From: a bacterium
GTDB lineage: Bacteria; Bacteroidota; Bacteroidia; B-17B0; Aurantibacillaceae
Reading direction: 5' to 3'
Assembly (NCBI GenBank): GCA_029945625.1
Contig: JAQSCW010000052.1
Coordinates: 1-64,000, forward strand
DNA length: 64,000 nucleotides
Under the pieces are notes generated by a model. It made no database searches, was not told where the DNA came from, and saw nothing but the letters and a program-made list of their open reading frames with translations. A program made the position numbers and the translations under genes. Positions 18,785 to 29,403 of the stretch are shown here, one piece after another (within the stretch, counting starts at the first letter, position 1; each line of letters starts with the position of its first letter).

Positions 18785-19104
18785 GCATACAAAAATCCCA
18801 TAAAAAGAATAAACATAAAAATTAGAATTTCAACAAAGGCAATAACGCCTACTTCCTTTACTACCACTGCCCAGGGATACATAAACACCAATTCCACATC
18901 AAACACTAAAAATAACAGTGCAAATAAATAGTATCCTACATTAAATTGTATGAAAGAGGTGCCGATGGTTGGAATACCGCACTCGTAGGGCAATCCCTTG
19001 CTTGAATTGGCAGATGTTTTAGCGATGGCTTTCGACAGCAGGATTCCTCCACCGGCAAAAGCAATCCCCGAAATAAGCAGAAGTATCAGTGCAACAGGTC
19101 CCAT
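18754..19104 (-). CDS. nuoA: NADH-quinone oxidoreductase subunit A
   Basis: This is a 116-residue subunit with three transmembrane helices and the conserved loop [12 protein letters not shown] between helices 1 and 2. It is the first gene of the nuo operon. Upstream at 19131-19174 are a TAnnTTTG box and a Crp/Fnr-like palindrome, so this promoter probably drives the whole cluster to 8539. Confidence 0.94.
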   Translation of the reverse strand: MGPVALILLLISGIAFAGGGILLSKAIAKTSANSSKGLPYECGIPTIGTSFIQFNVGYYLFALLFLVFDVELVFMYPWAVVVKEVGVIAFVEILIFMFILFMGFLYAWKKGALKWM

Positions 19105-19130
19105 GTGTTATTTTTCCCTTAATTTAGCGT

Positions 19131-19174
19131 CAAATGTAGACAGACCCCTGTTGATAAAAAATGACATGGGTCAT
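19131..19174 (-). promoter_or_regulatory. nuo promoter with Crp/Fnr-type palindrome
   Basis: On the minus strand TACATTTG (complement of 19131-19138) matches the Bacteroidota -7 consensus TAnnTTTG. The palindrome ATGAC-ATGG-GTCAT (19161-19174) is centred 33 bp upstream of that box, placing it near -41 from the expected transcription start, the class II activator position. The same arrangement occurs before the nos, fasciclin and ric genes. It could also serve the divergent kor genes at 19252, for which no -7 box was found. Confidence 0.65.
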
Positions 19175-19251
19175 CATAAAAATGTGATATCGATCATGCG
19201 AATCTAAGATAAAAATCTCTTCCTTTACAGGATCATTTAAAAAAAAATATT

Positions 19252-19599
19252 ATGGCTATTATCATCACCAGTGATTGTATTAATTGCGGAGCCTGTGAGC
19301 CCGAGTGTCCGAATGGAGCAATTTATGAAAACGCTGCAGAGTGGAGATTCTCTGACAAAACGGAAGTTTCAGGTGCATTTACCTCGAAGAGCGGCATTTC
19401 TTCCGACGCTGACGCAGCGCACCCTGCCGTATCAAACGATTATTATTACATAGTTGCAGACAAGTGTACGGAGTGCGTAGGATTTCATGATGAGCCTCAA
19501 TGTGCCTCTGTTTGTCCGGTTGACTGCTGTTTGCCTGATGCAGATCATGTAGAAACGAAAGAAGAATTAGCTGTAAAAAAAGCGGCATTGCACCCCTAA
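19252..19599 (+). CDS. 4Fe-4S ferredoxin
   Basis: This is a 115-residue ferredoxin with two clusters of the Alvin type. The first motif is CINCGACEPECP; the second is CTECVGFHDEPQCASVCPVDCC, with the insertion between the second and third Cys that is characteristic of this type. It starts 13 bp before korA and is divergent from nuoA (147 bp apart). It is the likely electron acceptor of the neighbouring 2-oxoacid oxidoreductase and, by inference, donor to complex I. Confidence 0.88.
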   Translation: MAIIITSDCINCGACEPECPNGAIYENAAEWRFSDKTEVSGAFTSKSGISSDADAAHPAVSNDYYYIVADKCTECVGFHDEPQCASVCPVDCCLPDADHVETKEELAVKKAALHP

Positions 19600-19612
19600 T
19601 AATTAGAAAATA

Positions 19613-21487
19613 ATGGATACCTTAGAGAGTAAAATGAGTGAAAAGACCAAGGTTTTAGAATCAGAAAGTATTGTTGTGCGTTTCTCCGGTGATTCGGGGG
19701 ATGGGATGCAACTAACGGGCATGCAATTTACAGATACGGCAGCTTTGTTAGGCAATGACCTAAGCACGTTTCCCGATTTCCCGGCAGAAATCAGAGCCCC
19801 GATAGGTACTGTTTCGGGTGTTTCCGGTTTTCAGGTGCATTTGGGAAGTAAGGAGATTTTTACGCCCGGCGATACCTATGATGTGCTAGTGGCCATGAAT
19901 GCCGCAGCGTTGAAAGTGGATCTGCCACGCTTAAAAAAAGGTGGCGTGGTGATTGCGAACATTGCTGGTTTTGATAAAAAGAACCTGGGCTTAGCGCATT
20001 ATGCAGATGGTGTAAATCCTCTGGATGACAAGACCCTAGTGAATTTTGAAGTACATAAAATAGATGTCACCAAACATACCAAAGAATGTTTAAGTGGTTC
20101 AGGCCTTAGTCAGAAGGAGATTGAGCGCTCGAAAAATATGTTTGTGTTGGGATTACTCTTTTGGATGTTTGACAAATCCTTGGACTCTACCATCAAATTT
20201 ATTGGTGAAAAATTTGCTAAAAAGCCGGATATCGCCAATGCCAATATTAAAACGCTGAAGGCAGGTTGGGATTATGGTGATAATACCGAAATCTTTACCA
20301 CACGTTTTAGTGTGAAACCTGCCAAGTTACCAAAGGGTGTTTACCGTAACATTACCGGCAACAGTGCCACTGCCATTGGTTTGGTGGCTGCAGCGGAAAA
20401 ATCGGGCTTGCCATTGTTTTTGGGATCTTATCCTATTACACCGGCAAGTGATATTTTACATGAACTTTCAAAATATAAGGCCAATGGTGTAAAAACTTTT
20501 CAGGCCGAAGACGAGATTGCCGGCGTATGTGCTGCCATTGGTGCTTCTTATACAGGAAGTCTTGCTGTTACTACCACTTCTGGTCCCGGTATGGCTTTAA
20601 AAACAGAAGCTATAGGTTTGGCAACGATTCTCGAAATACCGCTGGTAATTGTGGATGTGCAGCGTGGCGGACCTTCAACAGGTTTACCCACAAAAACCGA
20701 ACAAGCCGATTTAATGATGGCCATGTATGGTCGTCATGGTGAGGGACCTATTCCTGTATTAGCCGCAGCTTCTCCGACCGATTGTTTCAACATGGCGTAT
20801 GAAGCCTGCCGAATTGCGGTGGAACATATGACGCCGGTAATTTTATTAACCGATGGGTATATCGCCAATGGATCAGAACCATGGCGTTTTCCTACTGAAG
20901 ATAAATTAAAGGCGATCAATGTAAAATTTATGACCGAAGCTAATGGGGTTGAGGGAGCCGTGTTGCCGTACAAACGTGATGAAAAATTGGTGCGTCCTTG
21001 GATCAAGCCCGGAACAAAAGGTTTGGAACATCGCATTGGTGGATTAGAAAAGCAGGATGAAACCGGAAATGTATCTTACGATGCCATGAATCACGAGAAG
21101 ATGGTGCATTTGAGAGCGGCAAAAATTGAAAAAATTGCTGACTTCATTCCTTTGGCTAAACCTGAATGCGGAAAAGAAAAAGCAAAACTTTTGGTGTTAG
21201 GTTGGGGCTCTACTTACGGAGCTATTAAAACAGCCGTTTTGGAAGCCATCGCCGAAGGGCACGATGTGGAGCAAATTCATTTGCATTACATTAATCCGTT
21301 CCCTAAGAATCTGGGTGAAATATTAAAAGGCTATGAAAAGGTGATCATTCCCGAGATGAACTGCGGCCAATTATTGCAACTCATACGCGCAAAATATTTG
21401 GTGCCGGCTATTGGTTTGTCGAAGGTACAGGGATTGCCATTTACAACCACAGAACTTAAAGCAAAATTTATTGAACTTTTAAACTAA
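19613..21487 (+). CDS. korA: 2-oxoacid:ferredoxin oxidoreductase, fused gamma-alpha subunit
   Basis: This 624-residue protein fuses a gamma domain (about 1-200, with the glycine-rich RFSGDSGDGMQLTG near its start) to an alpha/pyrimidine-binding domain (SYPITPASDILHEL, FQAEDEIAGVCAAIGAS, TTSGPGMALKTEA). The enzyme oxidises a 2-oxoacid, most often 2-oxoglutarate in this two-subunit form, to acyl-CoA and CO2, reducing ferredoxin. An alternative start is the Met eight codons downstream (MSEKTKV). korB follows after 6 bp. Confidence 0.88.
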   Translation: MDTLESKMSEKTKVLESESIVVRFSGDSGDGMQLTGMQFTDTAALLGNDLSTFPDFPAEIRAPIGTVSGVSGFQVHLGSKEIFTPGDTYDVLVAMNAAALKVDLPRLKKGGVVIANIAGFDKKNLGLAHYADGVNPLDDKTLVNFEVHKIDVTKHTKECLSGSGLSQKEIERSKNMFVLGLLFWMFDKSLDSTIKFIGEKFAKKPDIANANIKTLKAGWDYGDNTEIFTTRFSVKPAKLPKGVYRNITGNSATAIGLVAAAEKSGLPLFLGSYPITPASDILHELSKYKANGVKTFQAEDEIAGVCAAIGASYTGSLAVTTTSGPGMALKTEAIGLATILEIPLVIVDVQRGGPSTGLPTKTEQADLMMAMYGRHGEGPIPVLAAASPTDCFNMAYEACRIAVEHMTPVILLTDGYIANGSEPWRFPTEDKLKAINVKFMTEANGVEGAVLPYKRDEKLVRPWIKPGTKGLEHRIGGLEKQDETGNVSYDAMNHEKMVHLRAAKIEKIADFIPLAKPECGKEKAKLLVLGWGSTYGAIKTAVLEAIAEGHDVEQIHLHYINPFPKNLGEILKGYEKVIIPEMNCGQLLQLIRAKYLVPAIGLSKVQGLPFTTTELKAKFIELLN

Positions 21488-21493
21488 TACAGG

Positions 21494-22534
21494 ATGGATA
21501 CGATAACAGTAGAACCGAATAATAAATTAACATCAAAAGATTTTGCTTCTAATCAGGAAGTGAAGTGGTGCCCGGGTTGCGGTGATTATTCCATTTTAAA
21601 ACAAGTTCAAACAATTTTTCCTGATCTTGGAATTCCAAGAGAGAAATTTGTTTTTATTTCAGGAATTGGATGCTCCTCGCGGTTTACCTACTATATGGAA
21701 ACGTTTGGGATGCATAGTATTCATGGACGTGCGGCTGCTATAGCTTCAGGAGTTAAATTGTCGAATCCCGATTTGGATGTATGGGTGGTATCGGGCGACG
21801 GAGATGCTTTGTCGATTGGTGGTAATCATTTTATTCATGCCATGAGACGGAATTTTAATCTCAATTACCTGGTGTTTAACAATCAAATTTATGGTCTTAC
21901 AAAAGGGCAATATTCTCCTACTTCCGAAAAAGGAAAGGTGACAAAGAGTACACCTTTTGGATCCATCGAGGAACCGTTTAATCCGTCGGAGTTGGCGTTG
22001 GGAGCCAAAGCCTCATTTGTGGCAAGGAGTATGGACCGTGACCCGAAACACATGCAAAGTGTTTTAAAGAGGGCGCATGAGTTTAAGGGCACTTCCTTTG
22101 TTGAGATCTATACTAACTGTCCGGTGTTTAACGACGAAGCATTTTTTGCTTTTACCGATAAAGAAACCAAGAAAGAAGAAGCCATCTTTTTAGAGCACGG
22201 CAAGCCGCTTATTTTCGGACATAATGACGAAAAGGCCATCATCATTGAAGGTTCCCGACCTAAGATCGTAAACATTGTAGATAGTAATCTCTCACCCGAT
22301 TCGTATTGGATCCATGATGAGAAAAACAAAACAAAAGCCAATATCATTGCTCGCTTTTTTGATACTGTGGTGGATGGTGTACATTTCCCTCGTCCCTTTG
22401 GAGTGATTTATGCAGATGAGCGTGGTGTGTTTGACGAACAAACAACCGCGAGTATCACGCAAGCGGCAGAAAAAAAGGGTAGAACGCCATTGAATAAAAT
22501 TTTATCCGGCGAAAAAACCTGGACAATTTCTTAA
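21494..22534 (+). CDS. korB: 2-oxoacid:ferredoxin oxidoreductase, beta subunit
   Basis: This is the 346-residue thiamine-diphosphate-binding subunit. Cluster and cofactor motifs are WCPGCGDYSILK near residue 25, ISGIGCSSR, HGRAAAIASGVKLSN, and the ThDP motif GDGDALSIGGNHFIHAMRRN, followed by NNQIYGLTKGQ. It works with KorA; substrate specificity for 2-oxoglutarate is inferred from subunit form and common occurrence, not from residues. A hairpin terminator follows the stop. Confidence 0.9.
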   Translation: MDTITVEPNNKLTSKDFASNQEVKWCPGCGDYSILKQVQTIFPDLGIPREKFVFISGIGCSSRFTYYMETFGMHSIHGRAAAIASGVKLSNPDLDVWVVSGDGDALSIGGNHFIHAMRRNFNLNYLVFNNQIYGLTKGQYSPTSEKGKVTKSTPFGSIEEPFNPSELALGAKASFVARSMDRDPKHMQSVLKRAHEFKGTSFVEIYTNCPVFNDEAFFAFTDKETKKEEAIFLEHGKPLIFGHNDEKAIIIEGSRPKIVNIVDSNLSPDSYWIHDEKNKTKANIIARFFDTVVDGVHFPRPFGVIYADERGVFDEQTTASITQAAEKKGRTPLNKILSGEKTWTIS

Positions 22535-22554
22535 GTTCAAAATCTTTATTTTGA

Positions 22555-22592
22555 AAGGCCTGATTTAAGCATTCGTTGCTTTATCAGGCCTT
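22555..22592. terminator. Hairpin between convergent korB and Fic genes
   Basis: AAGGCCTGAT on the left pairs with ATCAGGCCTT on the right, and the inner TAAGC/GCTTT extends the stem. T-rich sequence follows on both strands. The hairpin lies between the korB stop and the Fic stop, so it probably ends both transcripts. Confidence 0.75.
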
Positions 22593-22593
22593 G

Positions 22594-23724
22594 TTATTTA
22601 TTGTGATTTCTTTTCCGCAACTCGTAATTGGTACTTCTTCCTCCGGCGTTTTCTTTTTTCAGAATACGTTTGACGATGAGATCCTGAATATCACGAAGTG
22701 CGGTGTCTGCAGAGCATTTTGCTATTTTGGCCCATTTGGAAGAGCTGAGTTTTCCTTCAAATCCGTCAAATAATTTATTGATCATCAGGCGCTGGCGTTC
22801 GTTGATAGTGGTATTAAGGTGTTTGTCCCAGAATCTTGTTTTCTCAAGCACCCGGTTCAACAGGTGATCGGTAACATCCAATGCACGGTTCAAACAATTC
22901 AAATACCATAGTAGCCACAGAGTAATGTCAAGATCACCTTTCTGAACCTTTTCGAGGATGTCGTAATAGCCTTTTCGTTCCACGCGAATTTGAGCCGACA
23001 TACTGTAAAACCGTTGGGAACTCCCATCGGCTGCGGCCAGGGCCATGTCGGCGATGGCGCGTGCCATGCGGCCGTTGCCATCGTCGAAGGGGTGGATGGT
23101 TACAAACCAAAGGTGTGCAATGGCCGATCGTAACACCTCATCGGGGGCCCGTTTAGAATTGAACCATTTTAAAAAGAGTTTCATTTCTTTTTCAAGACGT
23201 TTTGCTTCGGGTGCTTCGAAATGAACACGTTCTTTTCCCATGGCGCCGGAGACCACTTGCATGGGCCCTTTTTCGTGCGTGCGCCAATGCCCTACCGTGA
23301 TTTTATGCATCCCGCTTCTGCCGGTTGGAAAAAGGGCCGCGTGCCAGTCGAATAGTCTGTCTTTGCTGAGTGGCTGGTTATAGCGTTGTGTTGCGTCCAG
23401 CATCATTTCCACCACGCCGTCGATGTGGCGGTCGGCTTTCACCAAACCGGCTATGTCCATGCCCAATTGCCGCGCGATGGAGGAACGCACTTGTTCGGGG
23501 TTCAGAAACACACCTTCAATCTCTGTTGATTTTAACACATCCAGCGAGAGTGTGTGAAGGGTAGTTTCATTCCGCAAGGTAAACCCCAAAAATTCCATAT
23601 AGCCTTTTAGTTTTCCCTGTTTGTGGCGCACCTGCGACACGAACGGCAATACTTTCTCGTGGTCCCAGGTAAAATTGGGCCACGTAGGGCGTTGGTGAAT
23701 ATAGGGCGCATCTATTCTCCGCAT
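22594..23724 (-). CDS. Fic family protein with DUF4172 domain
   Basis: This is a 376-residue protein from the chosen start MRRIDAPYI. N-terminal residues fit the DUF4172 domain of Fic proteins. The motif STEIEG matches the (S/T)xxxE(G/N) inhibitory helix, and the active-site loop is HPFDDGNGRMAR, a perfect HPFxxGNGR. A C-terminal helix-turn-helix-like region follows (SSSKWAKIAKCSADTALRDIQDL). Fic enzymes transfer AMP or other nucleotide moieties to target proteins. The frame stays open upstream to 23778, but that part is translated operator repeats (MRRI...MRRI), so the later start is preferred. The HTH and the flanking repeats suggest autoregulation. Confidence 0.88.
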   Translation of the reverse strand: MRRIDAPYIHQRPTWPNFTWDHEKVLPFVSQVRHKQGKLKGYMEFLGFTLRNETTLHTLSLDVLKSTEIEGVFLNPEQVRSSIARQLGMDIAGLVKADRHIDGVVEMMLDATQRYNQPLSKDRLFDWHAALFPTGRSGMHKITVGHWRTHEKGPMQVVSGAMGKERVHFEAPEAKRLEKEMKLFLKWFNSKRAPDEVLRSAIAHLWFVTIHPFDDGNGRMARAIADMALAAADGSSQRFYSMSAQIRVERKGYYDILEKVQKGDLDITLWLLWYLNCLNRALDVTDHLLNRVLEKTRFWDKHLNTTINERQRLMINKLFDGFEGKLSSSKWAKIAKCSADTALRDIQDLIVKRILKKENAGGRSTNYELRKRNHNK

Positions 23725-23810
23725 TTGTGCGGTAAATATACGCATTATTCGCCGCATCTCCCAACATATTCTCCGCATTTTTGCGGAGATTAAATCTCGT
23801 ATTCACCGCA
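23713..23810 (-). promoter_or_regulatory. Array of six TGCGGnGAATA half-sites upstream of fic
   Basis: Half-sites (read as TATTCnCCGCA on plus or TGCGGnGAATA on minus, with one or two changes) lie at 23713-23723, 23728-23738, 23746-23756, 23767-23777, 23782-23792 and 23800-23810. The first two and the fourth and fifth form inverted pairs with 4-bp gaps. The array spans the start codon and the promoter region, as expected for a repressor operator. The probable ligand is the HTH at the Fic protein C-terminus. Confidence 0.6.
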
Positions 23811-23937
23811 CGCACAAGTAATAGCGTTGCCGTGCCCTCAGAACAGGTCTTGCTCAAAGCGGGACCTATTGTCCCAAAATGCTCCCGAGATCCATCACTA
23901 ACCTGTGCGAAAACGGGAAACCTTGCTGTGTTTGGGC

Positions 23938-24936
23938 TTACTTTTTCAGCCAGCCGGCTTCCCGGTACCAGAAAATAGTTTCCTGAATACCCGAGGAAAG
24001 ATCGTATGCAGGTTTAAAGCCAAACTCTCGAACGAGCGGCGTTGTATCGCAGTTCCAATTCACTGCCTTGAGTTCGTTGAGTTTATCACGATTGAGAAGA
24101 GCGGGTATACCACTCAGGTATTGTGTGGATTCGCTAAGCGAGGCGATCAAGAAAGCCAAAAGAGTGGGAACTTTTATGCGCAGTGTGTTTTTACCCAATT
24201 GTTCCTTCAGCAGATTGCCAAATACATCGGACTTGTAACTCTTGCCGTCTGACACAAAAAAAGCTCTGTTCAAGGCTTGCGATTCCATGGCCAGGAAGAC
24301 GGCACTGACGAGGTCCTTTACGTATACAAAACTGAGTTGTTGTTTGTTCGAACCCACAATCAGTTCTAAATGGTTCCGAATAAGTTTGAACAGACTTAGA
24401 AAATCTTTATCCCTGGGCCCGTAAACAGCCGTGGGACGTATAATGAGGTAAGGAAAGTTAGGAAGAAGCGACAAATACGTTTCGGATTGCAATTTACTGC
24501 TGCCATAATACGTGACCGGATGCGGTGTGTCACTTTCTTTCACCGCTTCCTGGGTGACAGGATTTCCGGGACCGTAAGCAGCCAGACTGCTCATATAAAT
24601 AAATTTTGAGGGCACGTTGTTATGAAACAGAAGTGCTTCTACCAGAAGTTTGGTGTAGGAATAATTAGACACAAAAAAATCTTCTTTTTTTAGGGCTTTG
24701 GTAATGCCGGCATTATGGATTACAAAATCGAAATGGGGTGCAGTAGAAATGGTTTTATGTAATGCATCACGATCTGCAAAATCAAGCTCTAAAAAATTAA
24801 TTCGCGCATCGCGCAGGTAAACTTTACTACTCGTTTTGCGGATACCGGCATACACCTCATAATTTCGTGTTAGCGCTTCCTCCACCAGAAAGCTGCCTAT
24901 AAATCCACTGGCGCCGGTAATCAGTATTTTTTTCAT
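23938..24936 (-). CDS. cerR: NAD-dependent epimerase/dehydratase family protein (probable ceramide reductase)
   Basis: This is a 332-residue extended short-chain dehydrogenase with GASGFIGSFLVEEAL at the N-terminus and the catalytic YYGSSK motif (YxxxK) near residue 150. Alone it would be called a sugar epimerase. It overlaps by 4 bp the GNAT-like gene that follows serine palmitoyltransferase, the gene set known from Caulobacter as spt, bcerS and cerR, in which this protein reduces the keto-ceramide intermediate. The specific role is inferred from that context. Confidence 0.65.
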   Translation of the reverse strand: MKKILITGASGFIGSFLVEEALTRNYEVYAGIRKTSSKVYLRDARINFLELDFADRDALHKTISTAPHFDFVIHNAGITKALKKEDFFVSNYSYTKLLVEALLFHNNVPSKFIYMSSLAAYGPGNPVTQEAVKESDTPHPVTYYGSSKLQSETYLSLLPNFPYLIIRPTAVYGPRDKDFLSLFKLIRNHLELIVGSNKQQLSFVYVKDLVSAVFLAMESQALNRAFFVSDGKSYKSDVFGNLLKEQLGKNTLRIKVPTLLAFLIASLSESTQYLSGIPALLNRDKLNELKAVNWNCDTTPLVREFGFKPAYDLSSGIQETIFWYREAGWLKK

Positions 24937-26060
24937 GAAGTACTGAGGGCTTTTGCGTAACTCCTACGACGTAAATGTTGACGATGTTCGAAATCGATAA
25001 ACATTAAAAAAGCACTTTTATTGGTTTCGAGGGCATGGCTCGAAATAGCTGTTTTTATGCCGCTGTCAATATAGGCCTGCATCATTTCAGTAAAAAATAT
25101 GGCGGGCACTCCTTTGTTTTGATATTCGGGTCGAACGCCCTGAAGAAGCATGTCTACTTTATCGTTTTTGCGCATAGCCAATAATAAATGAATGAAACCG
25201 ATCGGAAATAGTTTTCCTTTGGCCTTTATCATAGCTTGCGAGAGGGAAGCAAAGGAAATTCCGAATCCCGCCACCTGATCGTTGGCGTCGATCACAAAGC
25301 AAACGAAAGCGGGGTTGATCATCGAAAAATATTGTTTGATGTAAAAGTCCACTTGTTTTTCGGTAAGGGCAACAAACCCATACAGGTCTTTAAACGATTG
25401 GTTGAGTGTGTCGAACATTTTTTTGGCGTAGGGCAGGAGCTCTTTTGAGTTTTTTACTTTGAGTGGTTTGAGGTGATATTTCTTTTGAACAATTTCAGAA
25501 ACGCGTTTGATCTTTTCGGGGACTTTAGCAGGCACTTTGATCTCGAATTGTAACCAATCTGCATCTTTCCGATAGCCGTGCTCTTCGAGGTGTACCGGAT
25601 AATACGAATAGTTGTAGAGTACCGCTTGTGTGCCTACTTCGTTGAAACCTTCCACCAGCATACCCTCCAAGTCCATGTCGCTAAAGCCCATCGGTCCCTG
25701 TACCTTGTCCATTCCTTTTTGTCGGCCCCATTCCTCTACTGTTTTGATAAGGGCTCCCGACACCTCGGTATCGTCTATAAAATCAATCCAGCCGAAGCGT
25801 GCCATCTTTTCTTTTCTCACTTCATTGGCTTTTTTATTAATGATCCCCGCAATTCGTCCGGCAATCTTATCGTCTTTATAAGCTAACCATAATTTAGCTT
25901 CACAAAATTCAAATGCGGGATTTTTGCCGGAACTCAAAATTGACCTTTCATACGTATGAAGTTGAGGTACTCTGAATTTATTTCCGGCATAGATCTTGTC
26001 GGGAAATTTAATAAAACTAGAAAGATGACTTTTTGTTTGAACTTCTTTTATCGTGATCAT
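24933..26060 (-). CDS. bcerS: GNAT-fold acyltransferase, probable bacterial ceramide synthase
   Basis: This is a 375-residue protein with two GNAT-like halves and no membrane helices. The C-terminal half has the acyl-CoA-binding style segment LLQGVRPEYQNKGVPAIFF. It resembles the large N-acetyltransferase-like proteins next to serine palmitoyltransferase genes; the Caulobacter counterpart N-acylates 3-oxosphinganine. It lies 73 bp after spt and overlaps the epimerase-type gene. Function is inferred from gene order. Confidence 0.6.
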   Translation of the reverse strand: MITIKEVQTKSHLSSFIKFPDKIYAGNKFRVPQLHTYERSILSSGKNPAFEFCEAKLWLAYKDDKIAGRIAGIINKKANEVRKEKMARFGWIDFIDDTEVSGALIKTVEEWGRQKGMDKVQGPMGFSDMDLEGMLVEGFNEVGTQAVLYNYSYYPVHLEEHGYRKDADWLQFEIKVPAKVPEKIKRVSEIVQKKYHLKPLKVKNSKELLPYAKKMFDTLNQSFKDLYGFVALTEKQVDFYIKQYFSMINPAFVCFVIDANDQVAGFGISFASLSQAMIKAKGKLFPIGFIHLLLAMRKNDKVDMLLQGVRPEYQNKGVPAIFFTEMMQAYIDSGIKTAISSHALETNKSAFLMFIDFEHRQHLRRRSYAKALSTS

Positions 26061-26133
26061 GATGAAGGAAATTAGGGTAATGCACAGTTTCGAAATTCTT
26101 GGTTATTCATTGAATTTCTTTTTTTACGTAAAA

Positions 26134-27671
<1,538 letters not shown>

Positions 27672-28958
27672 CTAGTCGATATTCACGTTCCACAGTTCGA
27701 AAGCTTCTTTGGCAAGACTCTCTCGGTGGTCGGGGTGTGCAATGTGGATCAAGTCGGCGATTCGCTGCTGAATATTTTTCCCGAACAAATTGGCAACGCC
27801 ATATTCTGTAACAACATAATGCACATGAGCCCGCGTGGTTACAACTCCTGCTCCCCGTTTTAAAGTGCTTACCAGTTTTGATTCGCCTTTGTTAGTGGTG
27901 GAAGACATTGCTATAATGGGTTTTCCGCCGGGAGATAAGGAAGCACCTCGCATAAAATCCATTTGACCACCCACTCCGGAGTACAATTGAAAGCCAATAG
28001 AATCGGCGCAAACCTGTCCGGTGAGGTCGATTTCGAGGGCACTGTTGATGGCCGTCACTTTTGGGTTTTGCATAATAATAGTGGTACTGTTCACGTAGGA
28101 GGCATCGTGTAATTCGAACAAGGGATTATCGTCCACGTAATCGTATAATTTCCGAGTGCCGGTAATAAATCCACCAATCACTTTATTGGGATGTCTCTTC
28201 TTTAATTCGCCGGTGATCACACCTCTTTCAATAAGATCGATGACCCCGTCGGAAAACATTTCAGAATGGATTCCCAATTGTTTATGGTGAATGAGTTTGC
28301 TTAACACCGCATTTGGGATCTTACCGATTCCCATCTGCAAAGTAGCGCCATCTTCAACCAGTCCCGCTACAAAATTAGCGATCTTAATTTCTGCCGCATT
28401 GGGCTCTCCGATGTGAATTTCGGGGATGGGGTCGTCAACTTTTACAAGGGCACTGAATTTAGAAACGTGAATAAGACCACCGCCGTGCATACGAGGCATA
28501 TTGGGATTTACCTGGGCAATGATGTGTTTGGCATTTTCGATCACAGAAAGAGACACATCCACCGAAATTCCAAGGCTGCAATACCCGTTTTTGTCGGGAG
28601 GTGAAACATGCAGAAGCGCCACGTCAATAGGAATTATTTTTCTTCTGAACAGCAACGGAATTTCACTTAGGAAAATAGGGATAAAATCGGCGTTGGCCGA
28701 ATTTACGGCCTTACGGGTATTGCTGCCGATAAAGAAACAATGGGTCCTAAAAATGCCTTTGTACCGCGCATCCGTATAAGGGGCAGGGCCTTCGGTGTGA
28801 AGTTGATATACACCCACATTGAAAAGACTATCTGCTTTATCAATCATGGCCTTAATTAACTGTTGAGGAGCAGCGCAGGCGGTTTGAATAAACACGTTGT
28901 TTTCAGATCTTAAAAGTGAAAGGGCTTCGTCGGCGGTGGAATACTGGATAGTGAACAT
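27672..28958 (-). CDS. Acetyl-CoA hydrolase/transferase family protein
   Basis: This is a 428-residue CoA-transferase of the acetyl-CoA hydrolase/4-hydroxybutyrate CoA-transferase family. Motifs include LHVSPPDKNGYCSLGISVDV, GATLQMGIGKIPNAV, the catalytic-Glu segment GIHSEMFSDGVIDL, and VVTEYGVANLFGK near the C-terminus. It moves CoA between short acyl groups or releases acetate; which one cannot be decided. The length is complete. It stands alone, with a weak Fnr-like site (CTGACAAACATCAG, 29041-29054) in the upstream region. Confidence 0.85.
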   Translation of the reverse strand: MFTIQYSTADEALSLLRSENNVFIQTACAAPQQLIKAMIDKADSLFNVGVYQLHTEGPAPYTDARYKGIFRTHCFFIGSNTRKAVNSANADFIPIFLSEIPLLFRRKIIPIDVALLHVSPPDKNGYCSLGISVDVSLSVIENAKHIIAQVNPNMPRMHGGGLIHVSKFSALVKVDDPIPEIHIGEPNAAEIKIANFVAGLVEDGATLQMGIGKIPNAVLSKLIHHKQLGIHSEMFSDGVIDLIERGVITGELKKRHPNKVIGGFITGTRKLYDYVDDNPLFELHDASYVNSTTIIMQNPKVTAINSALEIDLTGQVCADSIGFQLYSGVGGQMDFMRGASLSPGGKPIIAMSSTTNKGESKLVSTLKRGAGVVTTRAHVHYVVTEYGVANLFGKNIQQRIADLIHIAHPDHRESLAKEAFELWNVNID

Positions 28959-29354
28959 AAAATAGTGTTTTTATTACAGGTAAATTCAGCTTACAAAATT
29001 ACGAGAAATTCCGTATCCTAAATGGGGTATTCGGGTTATTCTGACAAACATCAGTATGTTCACTAACTTGCACCGGCAATGCCAATGCCCCTTCACAGTG
29101 AAACTCACAGAGAAAAGAAATTTGAACCGGCAAAACGCGCACAGTTCCCGGAAGGCTTGCTAAGCATGGATATAGAACTAATATGGGATCAAACATGCAA
29201 ATCATAAACTCCGCAACGCGTTTTAATTTTCTAAAAAAAACTTTTGCAACGCCTGAATGCCCTACATGATTAAAATCAGTTCATCGCAACCAACGTGGCC
29301 CTCATTTACTATTTTGGTGTGGTAAAAGAAAATGTATTTACCTTAGTAGTAGAA
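28959..29354. promoter_or_regulatory. Divergent intergenic region upstream of CoA-transferase and Rrf2 genes
   Basis: On the minus strand TAATTTTG (complement of 28994-29001) matches the -7 box for the CoA-transferase gene. CTGAC-AAAC-ATCAG (29041-29054) is a degenerate Fnr-like palindrome centred 50 bp from that box, so it does not fit the -41 spacing seen elsewhere. No gene is seen. Confidence 0.4.
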
Positions 29355-29380
29355 GTAATAGAATACTTTTATTACATTTG
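29355..29380 (+). promoter_or_regulatory. Rrf2 gene promoter with overlapping palindrome
   Basis: TACATTTG (29373-29380) is a perfect TAnnTTTG -7 box 24 bp before the start codon. The inverted repeat GTAATA-N9-TATTAC (29355-29375) overlaps its upstream edge, where a bound repressor would block transcription. Autoregulation by the Rrf2 protein itself is the simplest reading. Confidence 0.55.
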
Positions 29381-29403
29381 AATCGCAAAAAAGGGAATTT
29401 TAA

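Noticed and set aside
29041-29054. Member of the Crp/Fnr regulon for the CoA-transferase gene
   Set aside because: The palindrome has mismatches in both arms and is 50 bp from the -7 box, unlike the 33-34 bp of the other four promoters.
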